This document shows positions 51,380 to 63,210 of a stretch of 64,000 nucleotides of DNA, piece after piece. The notes beneath the pieces were generated by a model. It was not told where the DNA came from. It made no database searches and worked only from the letters and a program-made list of their open reading frames with translations. The stretch lies in assembly GCF_021018805.1 (NCBI RefSeq), contig NC_086283.1, forward strand, positions 20,012,162 to 20,076,161. Direction: 5' to 3'. The stretch comes from Prinia subflava. Taxonomy: Eukaryota > Chordata > Aves > Passeriformes > Cisticolidae. Each line of letters starts with the position of its first letter. Within the stretch, counting starts at the first letter, position 1. The translations under genes and the position numbers were made by a program.

Positions 51380-51441
51380 CATGTCAGGGGGTTGAAACAA
51401 GGTGATTTTAATGTCCCTTCTAATCCAAACCTTTCTGTGAC
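51380..51441 (+). mobile_element. CR1 LINE 3'-end fragment, sense
   Basis: CAGGGGGTTGAAACAAGGTG, then ATTTTAATGTCCCTTCTAAT, then CCAAACCTTTCTGTGA follows the terminal CR1 order (GGGTTGGAAC...GATGATCTTTAAGGTCCCTTCCAACCCAAACCATTCTATGA) with scattered substitutions. The divergence suggests an old copy. Only the last 60 or so bases are securely recognisable. Confidence 0.75.
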
Positions 51442-53812
51442 TTTGTGGAAAGTCCCATTAACTAGTGAGGTATCAGGCAGTTATTGATAATTTTCTTAAA
51501 ACTGTTCTACCAGTTATGTATATTGATCTTTATTGTGCAACAGCAATGCAACATGAGTTTGAAGTAAGTAGAAATTAGGATGTTAATGCTGTAATCTTGC
51601 TGGAACCTGTGATATTGAAGTCAGGTCACTTTTGAACTCAGTTCAGTGTCTGACAGAGTGGGATATGCTGGCATTGTCAATACCTTACAGTTTGATCCTG
51701 GTTTGAAGTACTTTCAGAGATGCACCAGGGTTTATTAATAAAGATTCACTTGTTCTTTTATTGATCAGTGGTACAGATCACACCACTACCACCATGAATT
51801 TACTTGTTAAGCACTAAGCCACCTACATCTAAGCACTGCTTAATGAAAGGACTCTTCTGAGTCACAGATCTGGAAGAAAAAAAAAAAGAGATAAAAAGAG
51901 TGAGGGACCAAAGATATAGATAAAATTGGTTGTACCTCCTACAACTAGGAGTACTTGGATACTGAAATCCTGAGATTCAGTGACCGAAGGGAGGAAGAAA
52001 TCAAGGGTAACCATGGTTTAGGGGAAAAAGGTTTGGCTGACCATGTGCTGTGCTTTGGACGTTGTGTTAGCACAATGATGCAAAACTGGGATGCACAAAT
52101 CGTTATGCAGGTGTCTCTCTGAACCCCATCCTTGACCCCATGTATATCTCTGACCTTAAAATAATCTCTGTGAGCTTGGTACTTGGTAAAGGAACTAAAT
52201 CGTCTAACTAAATCATGAGAGAATATCTGTAGTGGGAGAGTGATAAAAATTGCTTTTAATTTTCCCCTCAGAGGGGAATCCAAACTCTTCAGTCTGTGCC
52301 CAGCAGCCTTTCAGGGTGAGAGGCTCCCAAGGAGTGGAAAGCAGCAAGGTAGAAGTTCTTTTTCTGACCTGTACAGCTGCAGCTGTTTGTTGTGGTTCTC
52401 TTTACTTGCAGAGTAAATGATTTTTTTTTTTTTCTCCTGGAGGAGATGAATGTCAGAATTGAGCTGTTTGAGTCCTGAGTGCTGTTTATTGTGGGCTCCA
52501 GGTCCCAGCTTGCCCACAGGCCATGGTTGCTGCTGGTGCCTCAGCACAGCTCTGGTGTTTTGGAAGTTGTACAGCACTCCTGAGATATTGTACTTAAAAT
52601 AGAAAAATGTCCTGAGTTTGAACACAAAAAGATAAACCAGGAGGTTTTGCCTCACTTTGAGATTTTTGCATATCACAAATAAAAATTTTACTCACTGGCC
52701 AATATTGAGGAGACTGCATTGCTAAATATCTATTATATTTAGCACAGCAAGTGCCATTGTTACTGAAAATACAACCAGTGTGAGGAGAGTATTGAGAATC
52801 ACAGCTTGTCTTTTGCTCATGTAAGTTTAGGAAAAAAATCAAACTTTCCCAATAGTTTTAAATCTCCCACTACATCCCAGTGCCCAAACTAGGACAGTGG
52901 AGGGATGAAGCTGCAGTTAGTGATTTTAATTTCTCTTTTGAATTTACATGTTGTATCCTGATTTTTCCTGATGTTGTAAAAGTAAGTAGGTTTCGGAGCA
53001 GAATTGAAATTTAAATTTTACGTTGGGAATTTGCAAATACTATTATGAGTATTTTGCCATTAATATTGAACCACCTTGGCTGAAAGACAAGGCAGCAATT
53101 AGTGTCTCGTGAAGGGCAGGCAGCATTTCCACCTGTTGATCTTGTCTCCTTTAAGCCATATCTGTTAATAGAAAATTTTAATAATTTGGGATTTCTAGAA
53201 TTGTTGCCTGGTTTTAGGTATTATCTTTGTGGAACACTGGAAAATATGCCTCACAATGCATTCAGCTGAAATTCCAATCTTTGACCATTACAGGCCAGGA
53301 GGTGGTAAAAGAACATTAACTCCTGAATTTGCAAAGAACTACCAAAGCAGACTGACGAATTCTTGTGACTCTGTGATGTTTTACAGACACCATATTTAGC
53401 ACTTCTGCAAATTCAGATTGTAGCAGCAGCCATTTTCATAGTCAGTGATTCCATGACAATGTCCAGAGAAAATCTAATCAAAGTGCAAACAAGGATCCAA
53501 CCCTGCTTGTGGGAGCTGGCAAAGCATTCATCTAGAGATTTTTGGGTCCAATAAGTGCACTGAGGCATAATAAAGAAATTGATTGTTTTTTTGAAGTGTA
53601 GCCTTTGATCAAAGAGCCCCTGTGATAAAACAGATCCAGCAATTTTTCATCCCCTGTGTCAATGCTTTGATCTCCAATGAGTAAATGCAAAAGAGAATCT
53701 GATGACACATCAAAAGTACAGCTGCTTGGTATCTTGGGCTGCAGGGCTGTGTGGCAGAGATCTGTCAGCCCCTGCTCTGAGGCCCTCTGGCACTCAAGCA
53801 CAGGACAGAAAC
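51442..53812. other. AT-rich non-coding sequence, nothing recognised
   Basis: The longest frame (52311-52676, minus, 121 codons) is without a recognised domain. A perfect 9-bp-arm hairpin lies at 52721-52743 (GCTAAATAT / ATATTTAGC, 5-base spacer). Confidence 0.5.
52721..52743. repeat. perfect 9-bp inverted repeat (hairpin)
   Basis: GCTAAATAT (52721-52729) and ATATTTAGC (52735-52743) are exact reverse complements across CTATT. Confidence 0.7.
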
Positions 53813-53990
53813 ACCAGGTTGGAAGAGACCTTTAAGATCATCGAGTCCAACCCATGCCCTAACAGCAACTCAACAAAACCATGGAGTGCCATATCCAAAC
53901 TTTTCCTAAACACTTCCAGGGATGGTGACTCCAGCACTTACCCAGGCAGATGATTCCAGTCCTTTATCACTCTTTCAGTAAAAAAACTTC
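53813..53990 (-). mobile_element. CR1 LINE 3'-end fragment, antisense
   Basis: The segment starts CCAGGTTGGAAGAGACC, then TTTAAGATCATCGAGTCCAA, which is the reverse complement of the CR1 3' end. It continues through AACACTTCCAGGGATGGTGA, then CTCCAGCACTT, and a CACTCTTTCAGTAAAAAAAC segment, all in the order expected for an antisense CR1. The terminal ATTCTATGA repeat is absent or eroded at the left. Similarity fades after about 53990. Short open frames across it are part of the element and not host genes. Confidence 0.88.
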
Positions 53991-56900
53991 TCTGATGCTT
54001 CCTTGCTATTGCCCCTGCTGGCCACCCTCCCTCCTGGGAGCAGCACAGCCCCTGCCAGCTGTGCCTTACCTTCCATCACCCCTGGAACCAGTTATTCTGG
54101 CTAATTCTGCATTGCTGTTCTGTTTCACCCCATAAAAACAGCGTGGAGGTGGAATTTATGCCTGGCTATTTCCCTAGTGTGCCCTCCCAGCTTGAGGGCA
54201 TGTGGGTGTTGTGCTCTGTAAGTAAATATTTGAGAAGTGGAGCAGCCAAAGGAGGTCAGATTTAAACGTGCACATGCTTTCCCTGAGCTCTCAGTCAGTT
54301 TCTGTGGTGAAAATAAAGGCAGAATTTCCTCAAGATCTAGTTCTCCATAGCCTAGCAAACTAAAACCAGACATTCTCACATCTTTATGAACCAAAGTAGT
54401 ACTTAAATGGTTGGATATTCAGACCATGGTCTCTAGATCAATCACTGATGTGTAATTCATTTAGATTTCCTCTCCAGTCAGTATAGAGAGAAGGACAATT
54501 TAGCAATCCTACATTATTCATATGATCTAACGTAGACATTTAAACTCCCTGAAAAGTTAAAAAATGCAATAGAATTTCTAAGAAATGTTAATATGCAGGA
54601 GCCAAGAGTTCTACACTGCTGTGGTTTGAAAGTAACTGTAGTTTCTCTCTTGTAATTGCTACTTTCTAGGGGAGAAACTTTCATTGAGACTGGCTTTTAG
54701 TTAGCTAGTGAGTAAAAATAACTTATAAGGCTCCATGTCTTCTTTTATCTCTTTACTTTTCTTTTCCCTCCAAGGAAATTTTGCCTAAGAGTGCTCATTC
54801 TTCAGTATTTACATTTAAGACAGTAAAAACTAATACAGATTAAGTCTCTGAATGCATCCTCCCTTTATTTTACCCTTACATGTTCTGTTTCTGGGTGTAA
54901 AAATATCAGTTCACAAAATGTTACTTGTGGTTGAACAGGATTAGGACTTGAATTTCACTGGAGGTTTGGCTTCCACTGCCTCACAACACATTTCCAGAGG
55001 TTTTACTTTGCTTTGGACTTCAGTTTTTGGGCAGAGAAATCAGATATTTATTTCCTCATGAGCCTGTTTGCAGGTAGATTTTCCAATGGTTTTAAGCCTA
55101 TTTCCTCTTCAGCTATGAAGGCAGAAAGATTCCTGTAAAAATGGATGGAGGATGTCAAAATCCTCTTAAAGACAAAGAAAATTCTGGGTTTATTTTTTTT
55201 ACCTTAGTGGTATTTCTCTTATTTACCTTGCATATTGGGAAATACTTAATCCACAGACATGACAGGCTGCAAATTCCTACAAAGTACAGGAAAATAATGA
55301 TGTTCAGAGAAAGAGAAAGCAAAAGAAAGCACTCTTTGATAATTGTGTTTTAAAATTCAAGCCACAGACTCTGATTCTGATATTTTTGGTCATTAGTGGA
55401 GCAGATTAAAAACAAAACAAAAACATGCACCTGGGAAAGGTAATGAAATATTCTGTTTGATCTGACAATTTCCTGTTTAACACCTCCACTTTGTGGTATC
55501 GATTTCTGTACATCACTGCCTGGATAATAGTGTTGTTGAATAAAATAATCCTAACAAAAGTATCAAACCAGTATTTGATGTTTCTGTGAATGTTAAAATG
55601 ACAACACCGCTCAAAAAAATATATATAGAAGAAATAAAATCATGTTGTTGATAAGAAAGGTTGAAATCTGATTTGATGATGTCTGCTCTGGGCTTTCCAG
55701 CACATTCTGTCTTTATATTGAAAATTAGTAATACTCAGGAAAAAATATAATTTTTATGGAATTTTACATTTCATCAAAAATGCTGAGCCCAAAATTCTCT
55801 CTAAACTCCCAACCCCAGCTCCTACTTTTACAGCACATAGTCCTGCTTACATAAATTAAATTTAAACAAAGCACAGAAAGTCAATGTTGCTTCTGTCTTT
55901 TGGACCTTTCTGTGTTTCCCTGGGGTTTTTTGGTAGCTGAAAATTAAATTGCTAGACTGCACACCTTACTTTTGGGTTAATCACGGAGGAAAATATCTCC
56001 TTTCAATAAGACAGTCTTCTAATATTTTCAGAGAATAAAAGAAGATATTGTGTGAAGGAGGCACTCACTCCTTGATCCTCCTCATGCAGTCTCTATTCCA
56101 GTGGTGAATTCTCCGCTTAGGTTACATTTATCCATGTGCTGTTTCTTGGGTTTCCTGAATTAAGAGTTTGTTTATTTCATCATAAAGAAGGACTATTTTG
56201 TCTTCTGTGTCCCTTTCCTAACGTGCTCTTTGCTTTTCTGGATTTTCTCTTAGAATTCCTTGCCAATCAGACAGATCAAAGCTGCTATTATCACTGTGAA
56301 TTTGGTGATGAATATCAACTTTAATTTCTTCTTTTTATATTTTTCCCTTCTTGCTGGAGGTCATTCAAAGCACAGGTTTTACTGGGAACTCTCCTCTCCC
56401 AGCTGTGAATGTTTTCTCCATTGATCAGTAGTATAAAGGGGAAAATTCACCTTTGAGGCATGGCTGTACTCTGTGTAGCTAAGATGAACTCTTTTTAACC
56501 AAATAGCAACAAGGGTCATCACTTCTCTACCTACAAGCAACAGAATTATTTACCAAATTCTAAGGTGCTGAAGCCATTAAATATTAATACAAATGATGCA
56601 GTAGGAATCTGGAAGGGGCACTCTTGGCAGTAGTTTTGTTACAGGTCCTGGCCTTGTCTTGGATCACAATTTCTTCCCAGTACTTGAGGTCTGATATGTC
56701 AAAGGTTGTTTGCATGGAAACCTTCCTGCTACAGGGACAAGGCTCCAAAATGCAGCCTCAGACTTCTATATATGCATAAGACATATATATGCTTTAATTC
56801 TTCTATATATGCATTAATTCTTACATTTAGTAAGAATTGATATTTACTGAAACTAATCATTATTAAATATTAGAGCTTTAAATGTGCATTTTAAAACAAA

Positions 56901-57068
56901 AAAATACGTTTTAAGAGCATAATTTATTCTGGCACTGTGGCCTTTGAATCCCTTCATGAAAGGGGACACAAGAACATGATAATTTTATTCTCCAGGCTTC
57001 TTTCTTGAACTAGAATTTGCTTCTTCTTTTGCCAGAACACCTGCTGTGGCTGCAAGGTCTGGCTTGCT

Positions 57069-57069
<1 letters not shown>
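53991..57069. other. non-coding sequence, nothing recognised
   Basis: A moderately GC-rich tail to about 54100 may be residual CR1 body. The rest is AT-rich, with a 37-bp-period duplication at 56763-56814. No gene-like signal was found. Confidence 0.5.
56763..56814. repeat. direct repeat, 15-bp unit at 37-bp period
   Basis: CTTCTATATATGCAT occurs at 56763-56777 and 56800-56814 with an AT-rich spacer that itself contains a partial copy. Confidence 0.8.

Positions 57070-57110
<41 letters not shown>
57070..57110. repeat. poly-A tract (41 A)
   Basis: An uninterrupted run of 41 A. If it is a retrocopy tail, the element would lie to the left on the plus strand. However, 56940-57069 has no AATAAA close to the tail and no recognised coding similarity, and a flanking duplication was not found. 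Confidence 0.92.
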
Positions 57111-57113
<3 letters not shown>

Positions 57114-57654
57114 CCTTTTGGGAAGTGTCATCCTTTGTTTAGTCCTGCTCTTCTATAAATTCATCTGTAGCCAAATTTACTACTGATCCAAGGACTGTGA
57201 GATGCTAAAATATCTTGGTGATAATCAGAAGGAGATTTTTTTGTAGTTTAAGTCTCAGAAGAAAACAAACATATAAAGGTGTACTTGTACTAGAGGATAG
57301 TATTTGCATATTATGGGACGGGTCTAATCTGTCAAGAAAAACAAAAAATGTAACTTTTCTTGCCTGACTAGACCACAGACTGTTCTTAAAATTATTTTAC
57401 TTGGTTAATGGAGTTCAGTATTTAAATTTAGCGCTCTGTAGCCTCATGCTGAGGAAATGAGGATGTTTCAGAGAAGCAGAGCTCCCCCTGCAATGGTGTC
57501 AAGGTAAGGAGGAAATAGACCTGAAAAAAACATTTGTTTTTGTCTCTCACATGCACATACTCCTTCTGCTTGAAACTGGGTTATGAGCTAAAGATAGCAT
57601 TTTTTATTACTGAAATTGAATTTAGGCTTAGGGGTGAGTCAAGTGCAGCTTTCC
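57111..57654. other. non-coding sequence, nothing recognised
   Basis: AT-rich sequence without element or exon-like features, ending at the CR1 copy. Confidence 0.5.
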
Positions 57655-57976
57655 AGGGCCTGGAGGGAGTTACAAGAAAGATAGAGAGAGACTCTTTGCA
57701 AGGGCCTGGAGGGAGAGGAAAGGGGGAATGGCTTCAACCTCACAGAGAGCAAGTTTAGATTGGATATCAGGGGAAAATCCTTCCCTGTGAGGATGGGGAG
57801 GCCCTGGCACAGGGTGTTCAGAGAAGCTGTGGCTGCACCTGGATCCCTGGAAGTGTCTAAGGCCAGGCTGGACAGAGCTTGGAGCACCCTGGGGTGGTGG
57901 AAGGTCCCTACCCATGGCAGGGGGTGGAATGGGATGAGCTTTGATGTCCTTTCCAACCCAGGCAACTCTATGATTC
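57655..57976 (+). mobile_element. CR1 LINE 3' end, sense, best-preserved copy
   Basis: About 320 bases follow the CR1 3' region in order: AGAGAGACTCTTTGCAAGGG, GGGGGAATGGCTTCAACCTC, TTTAGATTGGATATCAGG, AGAGAAGCTGTGGCTGCACC, CCTGGAAGTGTCTAAGGCCA, GGCTGGACAGAGCTTGGAGC, CCCATGGCAGGGGG and CTTTCCAACCCAGGCAACTC, ending TATGATTC. The end near 57976 is the expected terminal ATTCTATGA-type repeat, here reduced to about one unit. The 5' part of the LINE, including the reverse transcriptase, is missing. A 14-base string, GGGCCTGGAGGGAG, occurs twice (57656-57669 and 57702-57715), hinting at a small internal duplication. Frames of over 100 codons on both strands are products of this element. Confidence 0.92.
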
Positions 57977-60110
57977 AACACTTCACAAATTAGGTACAAA
58001 AGAGACAGACAAGAGGATGATTGCCATGTTTAACGTGGTAATATCTTTATTACAAAGAATAAATAGGCTTGAGATAAAACACTTTTTCTTGAGTTAGAGG
58101 CAGAGGTGTGGCAGACAGGAAAGGAGTTAACCCTGACCCCCAGAGCCCTGTGTGACCTGGGAGCTCTGCTGGAGCTGAGCCTTGTTCAGACCACAGGCAT
58201 GGAAAGCTCTGGCTGCCAGGTGAAGGTCTGTGGGATTCCTTAGGCTTTGGAACACTCTGAAGGGTCTTCTGTGATGTTTAATTTTACCCTGAAAGGGTAT
58301 TAATTATTTTTGAGATTAAAAAGGAATATCTTTAAGGAAAGGAAAAATAAAAATTAAAGAAATCTTTGTGGGATACATGCACAATACAAAAAGTGAAATC
58401 ATATTTGTCTTAGGTTCAGGAGCAGTCTGTGGTCCCCTTGGGGATCACAGATGAAAGAGGGGTCTTTCTTTTTCCAAGAATTAAAAAATAACCAGTGAAT
58501 TTAAATCAGATTCCCAGAAATCTGAAAGGATTTTAATTGGAATAACGTGGTTTAAGCAGCACAGTTTAGGGTGAGGAAAGAGGTGCCAGACTTAGCAATA
58601 CTTTCACTGTTCAGTCTTTTCCTTAGCATATCAGTCAGCTTACATTAAATACTCATCAACAAACTGCTCAGCTGGGTTAAGTGTAAGATACATTCTTACA
58701 GAGATTATCTTTTCTGTTACTTGTATGATACCAGAAATAGGGTTAAAAGACAAAAAAAAGGCAGATGTAGTCTTTCTTTCTGAAGCTGGTTTGCTTCAGG
58801 TATTTTGGCTAGTTGAAGTTTTTGGTGTAGAAGTAATAGAAGGAAAGAATACAAACTAAGGCCTGGAAAAAATCACTATAAAGAAATATAAATAAATCCT
58901 GAAAATTTTTCACAAAAAAATTAGTTTTTACTATTTTTATAAAAAGCTGACTTGTTCACCTCTTATTAAAAAGGTTTAGAAATTGGAGAAAGTGCAGCAG
59001 TCATTGTCCTTTAATGGGGACCAGGAAAATCCCCCTGTTCTTTAAATTTTTTTACACAATGGAGTGTTTATCCCTCCACTTCCAGCTGCTCAGTATTATG
59101 GGCATTTTTGAATAGTGGAAATTTGAAAAAAATTCAGGCATGGAAAGATGTCTATAAAACCTTTGGCCAAGAGACAGGCAGAGATAACGATTGCTCAAAC
59201 AAACAGCTCCAGAAAAATCTCAAATATTTAGTGTTTAGGATAGTCCCATCTTCCACAGGTTTTTATTGCTGATTGTTAAGAAGGGATGGGGCAAAGTGAA
59301 GTGGGGAATGGGAGGTAACTTTTGTTATGCATGGAAAATTCTTAGATATTCCTCATCTCTCAGAGGTAAAGGTACAAAGAATAATCAAAGCTGATTTTTG
59401 TACCGGGTTCTTTGTAAGTCAATGAGACTTTAAGGGGAATAGGATAATTTTGAAATATTGTAGCAGATATTGGATCCTGTATTTTGGATTCCTATGTTAA
59501 ATGAAACTGTTTGTAATAGTGCTACAAAATTTACAATAGAATTATAATAGAATCTAGCTAATTAAGATGTTTGTCTTGATATAATTTCTTATTATTCACA
59601 GTGTCTTTTTCCCATTAGACTGCAATAGAACAGCTCTACAGCATTTCATCAATAGGATGTAATTCTTTGTAATAGCTTAAGTGTTTCTAGATTTATCACA
59701 GAAATAAAAAAATACCACACTTCCAAACTGAAGACATTATAAAAAGAAATGAATGGAGATCCTTTCTCCTGCATCTTTCCTTTTACAAATCCGCATTGTT
59801 ACTAATGCCGTGCATTAATTCCACATGACTACATCTTTTCTTCAATGAACATGAGATGTTAAAAAGTATTGTGGAGTGGCTCTATAACCAGCATTTCCAA
59901 TTTCCTCTGGTGTCTGTCCTCACTAAATAAATTTAATTTCAGAGAGTGCAGTAGTGCTTTAGTCTGTCTCTGTGCTATCAATGTAGTGCTAGACACAGCA
60001 ATTTCAAAATCCAAGTATTCTAAGATAGATATTGCATATAACAAGAAAGGAAAAAAAAATCTTTGCTTAACTTTGAGCTGGGTTATCTTTGGAGAGTTTG
60101 CAAGTATAAT

Positions 60111-60188
60111 TAGAAATCACTATAATGTGGAGAGAAAATCAGTATAATTTTTAAAGAAAGTAGAAATCAGTATAATGTGGAGAGAAAA
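60111..60188. repeat. tandem duplication, 28-bp unit at 50-bp period
   Basis: TAGAAATCACTATAATGTGG plus AGAGAAAA (60111-60138) recurs at 60161-60188 with one change (C to G). The spacer also contains a partial copy (ATCAGTATAAT). Confidence 0.88.
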
Positions 60189-61038
60189 GTCGCAATTTAG
60201 CCTTGTCGTCTGACTGTTGGGCCAATAATCCTATTGTGTGGGTTTTTTAAAGTCAGAGAAGGTGCACAATTCTTAAGCAAACTAACTTGGAAATCCCTGT
60301 GATGTCTAGGCAACAGGAGGCACACAACTTGTGCTACTGGTATGCCTCAAGGCAACCCATTTTGACCTTTTGTGTCTTCTGCACAGAATAAAAATCAGAA
60401 TAAATCTTCACAGAATGCTGCTCACTTCTACACTTCATCAGTAGCAGCACTCTTTTACCAATTCTACTGTTGTGTTTCTTTTAAATTCATCCCAATAGGT
60501 GCAGAAAGCTTTAAATACCTTAATGAAATAAACACCTTAACAGAAACAAAAATATACAGGAATATTGCACTCTGCAAGTCTTGTGGTTACTTTAGAAACA
60601 CAATCCCCATTCCCTTCCAAACATTGTCGTGCACTGGTACTTGCCCAGGAAACTTTTTCTTGATTTTTCAGTGGTCAAACAGCTTAAACCACAAATAATT
60701 TGGAAGATTATATCTCATATATCACGATAATATATATCATATATTAGTGTCGTTTGTACTACTTTTCCAGTTTTGCTGGACTATAGACAAAAAGCACAGA
60801 TTTTACAAATTACTTTGTGTGTATTTTGTTGGGCTTTGTTTTTCCTTTAAATTTGAATTATGTTTCTTTGTTTTGTTGGATGTGTTTTAAGCTCTATTTA
60901 GGGTTCCAATCAGAACCCAAAATACACTGATTCTTCTTTAAAGGTTGCCATGGGGTGACGTTCTGCTGAGGTGAGCCAGCTTGTTACCATAATCCCTCTG
61001 CTTTTGCAACCTTCTATCAGCATAAATGGAAAAAAGGG

Positions 61039-61104
61039 GTTTATAATATGATCAAATTATATTGATCATATAATTTGGAAGAGGTTTATAATATGATCAA
61101 ATAT
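61039..61104. repeat. direct repeat enclosing a perfect 9-bp hairpin
   Basis: GTTTATAATATGATCAAAT occurs at about 61039 and again at about 61084. Within and after the first copy, TATGATCAA (61047-61055) and TTGATCATA (61062-61070) form a perfect inverted repeat with a 6-base spacer. Confidence 0.8.
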
Positions 61105-61868
61105 CAGAGTTCATACTAAAATAATATTTGAATAAGGCATGGTTCTAAAAAGAAAAGAGGTAAATACAACAGCCCTACATAGTGAATGTGAAGGGAAAAA
61201 AGGGTGGGTTTGTCTCAAAACTACATCGAGCCAGACCCATTTAAAATGGCCTGTATTTTCTTCCTATTGATCCTCTTGAGCTAAAGAAGAATGGGTAGTA
61301 CTTGGCCTATGATTTCACTGCTTTTTACCTCCAACAATGGGGTATGGACTTCAATGTGCATTTGCTCTACAAAGTGGCTTAAACTTACTTGGTTTTCTTA
61401 AACCCACATCTGTCTTGTGGTGGCTTACACTAAGCAATGTAATTTTTAATTAATACCACAGTGCAATCAATCCACTCTCCACAATCACCTTAATGTTTAA
61501 GTTAGAAAAAGGTTTATTTCGTTCATTTATTTCACACATATCTGAAGTTAAAGACCAGGGAAAAGAGGAATTCAATATTTGTCAACTGAGATAAGCATAC
61601 AAACAAGAACTTCCAGCTTTAATTATTCCAGTTCCAGAGACAGAATTCCTAAATGTGTGTTTGGTGCATGAGCTGAATATTTTTGTCTCTTAATGTGGAG
61701 ATTGTGTGGAACACATAATAAAAGGGTCTTAAGAGGAAGAACCATAGGTACCCCAGATCCTACAGCAGTTTGTGGGGTAGGAGGCATTTGGCCACTGCAA
61801 CCAGGGCAGCAAGCAGTCACTGAATTCCAGAGCTGTGCAACACTTAATTCCTAGAATGGAATCATACT

Positions 61869-61873
61869 TTAAG
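61869..61873. repeat. target-site duplication, left copy (TTAAG)
   Basis: Five bases directly left of the LTR, repeated exactly at 62660-62664. Confidence 0.8.
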
Positions 61874-62659
61874 TGTCTTGGTTTGAAAGACAGATATCTG
61901 CTAGGAAGGGGCAGGACCTCCCTAGAGATGGAGAATTCAAATCCCCTCCCTCCAAATTATTCCAATTAAAAGGAAAATTAAAGGAGCTTTCAGGCAGAGG
62001 TATGGGGGTAGGAATAACAGTTCTTTACTAGTATATAGGACAAAACGACAAACAAACAACAACTACAGCATCAATAATAAACAGAATCAAGAACCTTGAG
62101 GGCTTTCTTTTACAAAAGCCCAGAGCAGTTTGATCTGGGTGCCCCTGCAGGGCTCCGAGAGGCCGAGCTGGAAGGGAGGAAAGTCCCGGGCTGGTGGATG
62201 AGATGAGGTCTGCGCTGGCAGCTGGAACAGCAGGGGTGTCCCGGCAGGGCTGGGCAGGGCAGGGCTACAGAGTAGCAGGGGAACCTCAAAGCTCTGAAGA
62301 AGCAGCGGCCGTGGGGAGAGGCTGGAGAAAGCGAGCTCAGGATTCCCGGGTACACAGCAGATGACGATAGATTTCCCAGGACGAGGCAGAGGCAGAGGGC
62401 AGCCTGACCATCCTCCTCGGCGCTGAGAGCAAGAGTGCCTCCCCCTTCCCCAGATCTGTCTTTTTGCTTTTCCCAAAGCTCATCATCTCTCCCCTCTGAG
62501 GGACACTCCCAGGGACTCAGAAACAATAGGTGTAGCCTCGTGCTGCCATATCCCTCAAGTACCCCTTTTTGTTCTGACTAAGTAGTCATTAAGGCTTCTT
62601 GGAAACTTATGGGAAGAAATTCTGTGAGAAGAAAAAAAAACCAAATCTAACCCCCAACA
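61874..62659 (-). mobile_element. solo LTR of an endogenous retrovirus, 786 bp, minus strand, with TTAAG target-site duplication
   Basis: The element begins TGTCTTGGTT and ends CCCCCAACA on the plus strand, giving TG...CA ends. It is bracketed by identical TTAAG copies (61869-61873 and 62660-62664). Read on the minus strand, an AGTAAA poly-A-like signal is followed by GAACTGTTATTCC (about 62010-62028). That places the poly-A site about 150 bases from the 61874 end, so the LTR is transcribed leftward. The central part (62130-62450) is GC-rich with several CpGs, as in an LTR promoter region. I recall this type as common in songbird genomes. Open frames of up to 138 codons on the minus strand lie inside this non-coding LTR and are not genes. 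No retroviral coding sequence is adjacent. Confidence 0.85.
62023..62028 (-). terminator. probable variant poly-A signal AGTAAA of the LTR
   Basis: On the minus strand AGTAAA precedes GAACTGTTATTCC, the arrangement in which AATAAA is usually found in avian LTRs. It sets the orientation. The function is inferred. Confidence 0.4.
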
Positions 62660-62664
62660 TTAAG
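62660..62664. repeat. target-site duplication, right copy (TTAAG)
   Basis: Exact repeat of 61869-61873, immediately right of the terminal CA. Confidence 0.8.
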
Positions 62665-63210
62665 GAAAAAAAAAAAACAAACAAGTGAAAGCCAAACCAA
62701 AGTGTGCCTAATGACCTGAGCCAGCTGCTGGCTGTGTGCAGTGTCCCCCAGCCACCTCGTTACCCGTGCTGGTGCAGTGATTCAGGAGTGAGACACTGGG
62801 AAGAGAGGAGTTACTTAACCCATTACTGCTGCCCATAAAACCCTGCTCCTCCAAGGGCACCCATCCTGCTGCTGGCCACGAGAGCACAACTTAATTTATG
62901 GGGCCAAACAGCCAGGGCTGTTGGCACTTTTGACACATTTTTTAGGTTTCTCTGCAGTCTGGATATGCTTTCTTTGCATGACCTTAGACTAAAAACTTTC
63001 TGGAACACACACATCTGTAATCAAAGAATTAGCACCAGTGTCTTGCTTAAAATTGTTTCTGCGCTGGTAAATAAAGTTATTTAGGTGGTCCAGCTTACTC
63101 TTTAGTGGCCGTAGTAAATATTATAAAATACTCACCAACAATTTGATGTGGCTTTAGCAAAGTCTGCAGAAGCAGAGCAAAGAATGAACAACATGAAATC
63201 CTTCAAACTC
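62665..63210. other. non-coding sequence, nothing recognised
   Basis: It opens with an A-rich run (62666-62678) beside the LTR, then moderately GC-rich sequence to about 62900. No element or gene was recognised. Confidence 0.5.

Larger units (their letters stand above)
57977..61873. other. AT-rich non-coding sequence, nothing recognised
   Basis: It contains a 50-bp-period duplication (60111-60188) and a repeat/hairpin cluster (61039-61104). No transposon family or gene signal was recognised. The final five bases (TTAAG) are the left target-site copy of the LTR that follows. Confidence 0.5.

Noticed and set aside
53532..53953. Frames overlapping 53813-53990
   Set aside because: They run into an antisense CR1 fragment and have no recognisable product.
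57639..57999. Overlapping frames of about 108 codons on the minus strand and shorter ones on the plus strand
   Set aside because: They are explained by the CR1 3' untranslated region, which does not code for protein.
62087..62526. Two overlapping minus-strand frames of 129 and 138 codons
   Set aside because: Both lie wholly inside the solo LTR at 61874-62659, in its GC-rich part. Their Pro/Ser/Leu-rich translation has no domain.
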